From: Amphibalanus amphitrite
Lineage: Eukaryota; Arthropoda; Thecostraca; Balanomorpha; Balanidae
DNA: 64,000 bases
Direction: 5' to 3'
Assembly (NCBI RefSeq): GCF_019059575.1
Contig: NW_024881673.1
Location: 731,001 to 795,000, forward strand
Part shown: piece by piece, positions 57,979-64,000 of the stretch
Layout: each line of letters begins with the position of its first letter
Position numbering within the stretch: position 1 is the stretch's first letter
Program-made: the position numbers and the translations under genes
Notes under the pieces: generated by a model
What the model was told of the DNA's origin: nothing
The model's input: only the letters and a program-made list of their open reading frames with translations
Database searches by the model: none

Positions 57979-59049
57979 ATGCCTCCTGCAAAAAGGAACG
58001 CTCAGGCCGCTGCTGTTGATGAAGTGGATGGGGACACAGAAAGGAAAATGACCGACCAAGGAGCGGAATCTGCGCGACTAGCTGCTCTTGAGGAACAGAT
58101 GGGAGGTGTGACAGCAGCACTGGCCGATATCGCTGGGTATATCCGTGAACAGCCTGTGAAGAGTCAAAGTGCCGAGATTTCTGAGTTGGTTGACTCTAAC
58201 AGGGCGAGATCATCAGCCACCAATCACTTTGCGCGGCCCCGAGAGTTCGATGGTTCTGTACCATGGGCATCCTACAAATCGCAGTTCGAGGCCATCGCAT
58301 CTGTTCACGGATGGAACGACTCAGACCGGGTGGGAGAGCTGGTTGCCTGCCTGAAAGGACCAGCTCTTGAGGTATTCACTCACCTATCGCCTGAGGATCA
58401 GATGCAGTATGGTCGTTTGGTGAGTGCTCTCGACCAGAGATTCGGGCAGACGAGCCAGCATCTGTGGTTCCGTTCTCAGTTTCGAAGGAGAGCCCGGAAT
58501 CCAGGAGAATCGCTACCGTCGCTGGCCCAGGATATGGAGCGGTTAGCGGCCCTGGCGTATCCGGCGGCAGAGCAATCCTTGAAGGACTCTCTGGCATGTG
58601 AGCAGTTCTTGGATGGCCTGACTGACGTGGAATTGCAGATTGCCGTTCGTCAGTCGCGCCCTGTAAACTTACAGGAGGCGCTTACCACTGCCATTGAAAT
58701 CGAGGCGATCCGAAAGTCTGCTGAGGCTGGTGCCGTTGGTGGATCGGGTTTCACAGCTCGGCAGGCTCGCACTGATGAGAAAGTTCTGAGTGATAACTCT
58801 GTTCCAAAGGCTAACAACACGGATGAGCTGCTGCAGGCCATCCTGCAGAGAATTCAAGCTCTAGAGGCATCGGTTGCCTCTCCCAATCCAGGACAGCGGC
58901 TCGGAGGACAGCGACGAACCTGGAGGAACTCAAATCAGTCAGATCCCGAGGGTTGCTGGCACTGTGGCAAAACGGGTCACATCCGGAGGTTCTGTCAGGA
59001 ACGACGGACTCGAACACCAGGCAACTCGTACCAGAATCAGGGAAACTGA
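57979..59049 (+). CDS. gag: Ty3/gypsy Gag polyprotein
   Basis: It forms the particle that packages the element's RNA in the cytoplasm. The ATG at 57979 follows the primer-binding site closely and opens 356 codons. Residues about 85-245 match a retrotransposon Gag core (FDGSVPWASYKSQFEAIA, LKGPALEVFTHL, FRSQFRRRARNPGESL and LRD-like AALAYP segments). A single CCHC zinc knuckle lies near the end, C326-x2-C329-x4-H334-x4-C339, for RNA binding. The N-terminal 80 residues are probably a coiled, charged region. The stop TGA (59047-59049) directly follows a slippery heptamer, so a fraction of ribosomes should continue into pol. No disruption is seen. Confidence 0.9.
   Translation: MPPAKRNAQAAAVDEVDGDTERKMTDQGAESARLAALEEQMGGVTAALADIAGYIREQPVKSQSAEISELVDSNRARSSATNHFARPREFDGSVPWASYKSQFEAIASVHGWNDSDRVGELVACLKGPALEVFTHLSPEDQMQYGRLVSALDQRFGQTSQHLWFRSQFRRRARNPGESLPSLAQDMERLAALAYPAAEQSLKDSLACEQFLDGLTDVELQIAVRQSRPVNLQEALTTAIEIEAIRKSAEAGAVGGSGFTARQARTDEKVLSDNSVPKANNTDELLQAILQRIQALEASVASPNPGQRLGGQRRTWRNSNQSDPEGCWHCGKTGHIRRFCQERRTRTPGNSYQNQGN
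59040..59046 (+). other. -1 ribosomal frameshift site
   Basis: G GGA AAC in the gag frame fits the X XXY YYZ slippery rule and lies immediately before the gag TGA. After a -1 slip the reading is GGG AAA CTG, which enters the long pol frame. Confidence 0.75.
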
Positions 59050-62000
59050 AAATGGCTGCCCGTGAGGGACAACGGTCAGCCGAACCGCAAAGCGAGTCCC
59101 CTCGTATTGTGTCCAGAGGAACAAGAGGCGCGGACAGCATCCAGGTGAATGGTTTTATCAATGGCAAGCCACAAGCTCTGGTAGTTGACTCTGGATCTAA
59201 CTGCACACTCCTACGAGCTGATGTGTTGGAGAAGCCTGATCTGCCGGTGGTGAAAGAAGGCCTCTGTGACGTCACTGGTCGGCGCTCGCCACTCCGAGGT
59301 CCCACCACAATAGAGTTGGACATTGGTGGGCATCGCTTGCAGCAAGTGGTGTATGTAGCGGATGCAATTGAAGAACCCTGCATTCTCGGATTGGACTACC
59401 TGATAGAAAATCGATGCGAGCTCGACTTCAACAGCCGGACGCTGAAAGTCAGAAACACATTGGTGCCGCTTATCGTGGGTCCTCTGACGGCTGGCGGGCC
59501 ACGAGCGTTCAGGGTCAGAGTAAAGGAGCCGTTGACACTCAACCCCAGTACGGAGATGATGGTGCCCTGCAAGCCGGAAGGCGAAGTGTTCGGTGCTCTT
59601 GGAATGGTGGACACACACGCCTCTCTACCGAACGGAGTAATGACTGGCCGAACATTGATAGACACCACGCGACCCTCATTCCACGTTTTGATGGCGAACC
59701 TGTCGGACAAGCCTGTGAAGCTTCACAGTGACACGTTAGTTGGGATGTGTGAGCCGGTGGAGGTTATTGAGGCTGATGTAGATGTGGTGAAAACGGAAAC
59801 ACCATCTCAGACTCGCCTTCCGGAACATCTCCAACCACTGTTGGATGGTGTCAGTCCTGACGTAACAGAAAGTGATCGAGAGCAAGTGCGAAAACTGCTC
59901 GAGGAATTCTCGGACGTATTCTCATCCAATGACGACGACTTGGGAAGGACAAACCTTGCAGTTCATCACATCAACACTGGCTCCCATCCCCCCATCAGAG
60001 TATCACCACGTCGCATCCCTGTGAACAAGCGGGAGGAGGCCACGAAGATGATTGAGGACATGGACAGACAGGGTCTCATCGAACGGTCAAACAGTCCATG
60101 GTCGTCCGCTCTCGTTCTCGTCAAAAAGAAGGACGGCACTCTGCGTTGTTGCGTAGATTATCGTGCACTGAATGAGGTCACAGTCAAAGACTCGTACCCA
60201 CTGCCTCGTATCGATGACACATTGGATGCGTTAACTGGAGCCAGATGGTTTTCAACATTGGACTTGAAGTCAGGGTACCACCAAATAGGCATGGCAGAGG
60301 AAGACAAGGAAAAAACGGCGTTCTCCTGTGGAGGACTTTGGCAATGGAGGGTGATGCCGTTTGGATTATGCAACTCTCCTGCAACCTTCGAGCGGCTCAT
60401 GGAAAAGGTCCTTTCGGGACTTCACTGGAAAACTCTGCTGGTCTATCTCGATGATGTGATCGTCTTCGGGAAGACACTGGACGAGGAGCTGCAACGCCTC
60501 CGCGAAGTCTTTCTGCGCATGCGTAAGGCAAATCTGAAGCTGAACGCAAAGAAGTGTCGATTGTTCAGGAAGGAGGTCGAATACCTCGGACACATTGTAT
60601 CGCAGCATGGAGTCCAGACGGATCCAGAGAAGACTTCATCAGTTGCGAGCTGGCCCACACCGAGGAACAAGAAAGAACTTCGCAGTTTTCTGGGGCTCTG
60701 TTCATACTACAGGAAGTTTGTGCGGGACTTCGCTACCATCGCAGCCCCGCTGCACGCTCTCACGAAGGAGAAGCAGATCTTCATGTGGGATGAGTCATGT
60801 GATCAGGCCTTCGAGAAGATGAAACAGGCACTCACAAGTACCCCCGTCTTGAGGTACCCAGATCCAGAGAGGGACTTCCTGCTGGATGCTGATGCCAGCA
60901 ATCAAGGAATCGGAGCCGTCCTCTCGCAAGTCGAGGGGGGTCGAGAGCAGGTGGTAGCATATTACAGCAGAGCGTTAACTGCTTCGGAGAAAAACTACTG
61001 TGCAACCCGGAAAGAGCTACTGGCTGTGGTGGATGCAGTACGTCATTTCCATCACTTTTTGTACGGCACCTCGTTCATCATCCGAACAGATCATTCTGCA
61101 CTCCAGTGGCTGAAGAACCTGAAAGATCCTGAAGGTCAACTGGCCCGCTGGCTGGCAAGGATCGGCCAGTATGACTTCAAAATTCAGCACAGACCAGGCG
61201 CGAAACACCTGAATGCCGACAGCCTCAGCCGCCGACCATGCAGTCCTGACTGCACACACTGTCGAAAAAGGGAGCCTGATCAGGTGGTCTGCCGAGTTGT
61301 GGGAGCTGCCGGGACGAAGGAGGCTTCTGACAAGGCGTCTGAAGACGACCTCATGACTAGGCAGCGGGCAGATCAGGACCTCGCCCCTATCATCAACTAC
61401 AAGGAACAGGGACTGGATAAGCCCAACTGGGAGGAGATGTCGTCAGTGAGCACTGTTGCCAAGCGGCTCTGGGCTCAATGGGAAATGTTGCGTGTTCAGG
61501 ATGGAGTTTTTCAGAGATACTGGGAATCAACAGATGGGAAACACAGGAAGTGGCTGGTAGTGGTACCCGCCAGCATGAGGGAAGGCGTGATGCAGGAGGC
61601 GCATGGATCTGTCACGGGTGGGCATTTCGGGAGCAAGAAAACACTGCAGCGCCTGAGAACCAGGTTCTACTGGATTGGAATGAGGCGGGATGTTCAGGAG
61701 TGGTGCAGGGTCTGTGAAACGTGCACAGCAAAGAAGGGACCACAAAACGCACCACAGGCCCCGCTGCAAGTTCGAAATACAGGGGCCCCCATGGAAAGGA
61801 TCGCTATCGACGTTGCCGGGCCACTGCCGACGTCGGCGTCTGGAAACCGCTACATTGTAGTAGTCATGGATTATTTCACCAAATGGCCAGAAGCATTTGC
61901 AGTACCAAATCAGGAGGCAACAACTGTGGCTCAGGTGCTCGTAGATGAGTTCTTTTGTCGATTCGGTATTCCATATGAACTTCATTCCGATCAGGGAAGA

Positions 62001-62936
62001 AATTTTGAAAGCAGAGTCTTCCAAGAATGCTGCAACCTGCTCGGCATACGAAAAACGAGAACAACGCCGCTGCATCCGGAGTCGGATGGAATGGTTGAAA
62101 GGTTCAACCGCACCATGGGCCAAGAGCTCGCCAAAAGGTGCAGAAATGGCCAGGAAGACTGGGACAAGCATCTCCCGACCATTTTGATGTCGTATCGCTC
62201 AGCGGAACATGAGAGTACCGGCCATACACCTGCACAGCTGATGCTGGGAAGGGACCTGCGTCTCCCAATGGATCTAATTCTTCCAAATCCACCGGACGTG
62301 GATGAACAGGAAACGACAACACACTATGCGATGGCCCTCAGGGATCGACTCAGGGAGGCTCATGCCCGTGCACGATGTCAGCTAAGAATGACCTCTGAAT
62401 CGATGAAGCTCCGAAAAGATATCAGAGCGACGACAGAGGCACTGGCTCCAGGTGACAAGGTGTGGCTGTTCAACCCGAAGCGCAAGAAAGGCCAAAGTCC
62501 TAAACTGATGTCTCCATGGGACGGTCCCTACGAGGTCGTTCAGAAGTTGTCTGCAGTGACATATCGGATCCAAAGGAAGAAGGGATCGGCCCTGAAGGTA
62601 GTACACCACAATCGGTTGTGGAAGGTACGAGGACCACCACATTTCAGCTGGCAGAACAGTGAGAAGACCAAGAGAACAGCGAGTGCTCCCCAGATGCCAA
62701 AGGAGCAGGAAGACCAGAGGCCTAAGACTGAAACCACGCAAAGCCCGCTGACGGCTTCAACGGCCCCAAGCAGCGTTTCTTCTGATAGACAGCAGGAGCA
62801 CCAGGCCAGGGATGTGTCGAGAAGTGTGACTTCAGAGGATGTGGTTGAGCGGCCCGTTCATCGTCGAGAGCTTCGACGAGACCGTCGCCCTCCCGAACGG
62901 TTTGGGGATTACGTATGCCACATGGGTTTGGTGTAG
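59040..62936 (+). CDS. pol: Ty3/gypsy Pol polyprotein (protease, RT, RNase H, integrase)
   Basis: Pol copies the RNA to DNA and inserts it. There is no credible start codon in this frame (the frame is open from a TTG at 58953), so expression by frameshift at 59040 is expected. Counting from the slip gives about 1,298 residues. Counting from 58953: protease D79-S-G in VVDSGSN; RT with LPRIDD, FSTLDLKSGYHQI and the YLDD catalytic box at 498-501; RNase H with DADASN near 645 and TDHSALQWL near 712; integrase zinc finger H884, H891, C921, C924; integrase core D953, D1013, E1049, spaced DD35E; then a GPY/F-type module around WDGPYEVVQ. I see no chromodomain. All catalytic residues are present and the frame is unbroken to TAG at 62934-62936. 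Confidence 0.92.
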   Translation, partial: GKLKMAAREGQRSAEPQSESPRIVSRGTRGADSIQVNGFINGKPQALVVDSGSNCTLLRADVLEKPDLPVVKEGLCDVTGRRSPLRGPTTIELDIGGHRLQQVVYVADAIEEPCILGLDYLIENRCELDFNSRTLKVRNTLVPLIVGPLTAGGPRAFRVRVKEPLTLNPSTEMMVPCKPEGEVFGALGMVDTHASLPNGVMTGRTLIDTTRPSFHVLMANLSDKPVKLHSDTLVGMCEPVEVIEADVDVVKTETPSQTRLPEHLQPLLDGVSPDVTESDREQVRKLLEEFSDVFSSNDDDLGRTNLAVHHINTGSHPPIRVSPRRIPVNKREEATKMIEDMDRQGLIERSNSPWSSALVLVKKKDGTLRCCVDYRALNEVTVKDSYPLPRIDDTLDALTGARWFSTLDLKSGYHQIGMAEEDKEKTAFSCGGLWQWRVMPFGLCNSPATFERLMEKVLSGLHWKTLLVYLDDVIVFGKTLDEELQRLREVFLRMRKANLKLNAKKCRLFRKEVEYLGHIVSQHGVQTDPEKTSSVASWPTPRNKKELRSFLGLCSYYRKFVRDFATIAAPLHALTKEKQIFMWDESCDQAFEKMKQALTSTPVLRYPDPERDFLLDADASNQGIGAVLSQVEGGREQVVAYYSRALTASEKNYCATRKELLAVVDAVRHFHHFLYGTSFIIRTDHSALQWLKNLKDPEGQLARWLARIGQYDFKIQHRPGAKHLNADSLSRRPCSPDCTHCRKREPDQVVCRVVGAAGTKEASDKASEDDLMTRQRADQDLAPIINYKEQGLDKPNWEEMSSVSTVAKRLWAQWEMLRVQDGVFQRYWESTDGKHRKWLVVVPASMREGVMQEAHGSVTGGHFGSKKTLQRLRTRFYWIGMRRDVQEWCRVCETCTAKKGPQNAPQAPLQVRNTGAPMERIAIDVAGPLPTSASGNRYIVVVMDYFTKWPEAFAVPNQEATTVAQVLVDEFFCRFGIPYELHSDQGRNFESRVFQECCNLLGIRKTRTTPLHPESDGMVERFNRTMGQELAKRCRNGQEDWDKHLPTILMSYRSAEHESTGHTPAQLMLGRDLRLPMDLILPNPPDVDEQETTTHYAMALRDRLREAHARARCQLRMTSESMKLRKDIRATTEALAPGDKVWLFNPKRKKGQSPKLMSPWDGPYEVVQKLSAVTYRIQRKKGSALKVVHHNRLWKVRGPPHFSWQNSEKTKRTASAPQMPKEQEDQRPKTETTQSPLTASTAPSSVSSDRQQEHQARDVSRSVTSEDVVERPVHRRELRRDRRPPERFGDYVCHMGLV

Positions 62937-63323
62937 ATCTGGAGTTCAGTGGGAAAGTGGGAATGCCATTTAAAGTGATAGAGTTTCGGCAAAGCATAGC
63001 CCATGGGAATCCCCTGTTCGCGTAGGGGCTGGTGGTGCTGCACTGGGTGATATCTAGTCAGCCTAACTTTGGGAGCAGTTTTTTATCTTCGGTCGGTTTT
63101 CTCTATTGATGTTTTGCATAGTGAGTGCTGCGTCGGGTATGTTCTGACCAGCAGGTCACACCTCAGTGTGGTTCTGTCTCAGTTCAGCTATTACTAGGCA
63201 TGTCTGCCTCACCTGTTAAGAAGTGCTAGCCACGACGGGTAGTATCTGTCTGGCATCCCCACATATGTCCCCACACGAAGAGTACAGGTGTTTTTCCTTT
63301 CTGCCGCTCTCATTTTGTTCCAG
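62937..63323 (+). other. Region between pol and the SGNH ORF, with splice acceptor
   Basis: About 390 bases without a convincing ORF and without any repeat of the LTR start. It ends in a pyrimidine-rich tract and TTTTGTTCCAG (AG at 63322-63323), a good 3' splice site eight bases before the next ATG. Confidence 0.6.
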
Positions 63324-63331
63324 GAGCTACA

Positions 63332-64000
63332 ATGGGGGACGAAGGCGGTGAAGTTCTCAGCATCCTGGATGAGGAGGTCGAGGACTGGCGGGAGGAGCAA
63401 GGAGTCCGAGATGGGGAAATGCACGTCTTCCTCGGAGACTCTAACGGGCCCGGACTGGTGGACGCGGGTCTTGATGTTTCGCCCCCGGACATCATCATCA
63501 ACCGCACTGAGTCAGGAAGGAAATGGACATCTCTGTCCATTATCGTTCGACGAGACATCAACTGGTGGCAGCTGGCGGCCCAGTCGTTCGGTTGCACGAT
63601 GGGAGTGGCTGTCATCTGGCTGTCAGGTAACGACAGCTACCCGCACCCCAAGCGACCGCTGGAACCGCTTATCGGCTTGGATGCGCTGGAGGCCCACATT
63701 CTGCTGGTGTTGCGCACCCTGCGGGATGTCGCTAGACGCGTAATAATCGTGGGCCCCATCCCGCGTTTCCGCTTCGATCGCGGGCTCCCGTGGGAGCGCA
63801 CCCCTGCGTATCAGGCGGAGCGGCTGATCGTGAAAATGTTACAGAGAGAAAATCTGACTCCGTCCTTCGCGGAAGTGTGCTGCGTGGGACGCTACTTCTC
63901 GGTGAGGGTGAGGTCCCGCCGCGTCGTTGGGGACAAATGTGCCCAACTGTTTGCAGATGACGGGATCCACCTCTCGTCGGCGGGCTATCGGCTCGTCCTG
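63332..64000 (+). CDS. SGNH/GDSL-hydrolase-like protein, partial at the window end
   Basis: 223 codons are open from ATG 63332 to the window edge without a stop. The SGNH blocks are visible: GDSN at residues 35-38 (block I, nucleophile Ser), GND at 99-101 in IWLSGNDSY (block III), and DGIHLSSAGY at 210-219 (block V, Asp and His of the triad). Family members are esterases, lipases or acetylhydrolases; esterase-type domains are also known in ORF1 of CR1-like LINEs. Here it follows an intact gypsy pol behind a splice acceptor and before any 3' LTR, so it may be a third retroelement ORF made from a spliced RNA. Alternatives are a host exon next to a broken element, or another transposon. No signal peptide is seen at the start, which is acidic (residues 1-30). 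Confidence 0.75.
   Translation, partial: MGDEGGEVLSILDEEVEDWREEQGVRDGEMHVFLGDSNGPGLVDAGLDVSPPDIIINRTESGRKWTSLSIIVRRDINWWQLAAQSFGCTMGVAVIWLSGNDSYPHPKRPLEPLIGLDALEAHILLVLRTLRDVARRVIIVGPIPRFRFDRGLPWERTPAYQAERLIVKMLQRENLTPSFAEVCCVGRYFSVRVRSRRVVGDKCAQLFADDGIHLSSAGYRLVL

Larger units (their letters stand above)
57139..64000 (+). mobile_element. Ty3/gypsy LTR retroelement, right end outside the window
   Basis: Order: 5' LTR, primer-binding site, gag, -1 frameshift, pol in the order protease-RT-RNase H-integrase (the Ty3/gypsy order), about 400 bases of leader, then an SGNH-hydrolase ORF. All frames are open, suggesting a young copy. It interrupts the 89-bp satellite. No repeat of the LTR start is seen up to 64000, so the 3' LTR should lie beyond. 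Confidence 0.85.

Noticed and set aside
58953-59039. Pol starting at 58953
   Set aside because: The codon there is TTG inside gag; the slippery site at 59040 explains entry into the pol frame better.
63288-63743. 151-codon ORF overlapping the SGNH frame
   Set aside because: It lacks motifs and is interrupted, while the other frame carries the SGNH blocks and stays open to the edge.

Overview
This is a eukaryotic, almost certainly animal, window, and most of it is transposable elements and tandem repeats. It has a metazoan-type Mab-21/cGAS-like gene, an L1/Tx1-type LINE fragment, a pogo-type transposase, hAT-type elements and a Ty3/gypsy retroelement with a tRNA-Leu-type primer site. An invertebrate is likely, and an arthropod such as a crustacean is plausible but not proven. 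Nothing looks bacterial.

Layout. 1-20.2 kb is a mosaic of non-autonomous elements bounded by TTAA, piggyBac-like by their ends. I name the families A to L. Their termini read CCCTCGCC or CCCGCGCC next to TTAA, followed by a G-run/C-run hairpin. Their interiors are saturated with TGACCT/AGGTCA half-sites. Many elements abut through one shared TTAA: C-B-D-E at 5562-9650 and B-A-C-L-chimera at 10089-19796. A 5'-truncated LINE with a 15-bp target duplication sits at 13145-15535. A complete pogo-type DNA transposon lies at 20670-24079, with TIRs, TA duplication and an intact transposase carrying a PHD-like finger. From 24.1 to 28.0 kb I see little beyond a 231-bp hAT-like MITE. A Mab-21-type nucleotidyltransferase gene, probably a cGAS-like receptor, is encoded on the minus strand at 28115-30191 with a core promoter and a splice donor. 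From 31.2 to 36.8 kb one G-family element holds two hAT-like insertions, the second of which holds an H-family element. An I-family element is at 37606-38642. From 39039 to 57138 there are about 180 copies of an 89-bp satellite in five blocks, separated by four near-identical 490-494 bp modules.

The satellite is interrupted at 57139 by a Ty3/gypsy retroelement. It shows a 5' LTR with a tRNA-like sequence inside, a primer-binding site, gag, a -1 frameshift signal at the gag stop, and pol (protease, RT, RNase H, DD35E integrase). About 400 bp further on, behind a strong splice acceptor, an SGNH/GDSL-hydrolase ORF runs off the window end. No 3' LTR is seen before it, so the hydrolase appears to occupy the position where env lies in retroviruses.

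Most interesting points: the SGNH ORF in an env-like position, the chains of elements re-using TTAA termini with one doubled and one single end, the cGAS-like receptor with all three metal-binding acids, and the compound satellite. All boundaries were read by eye; no alignment or database search was run.
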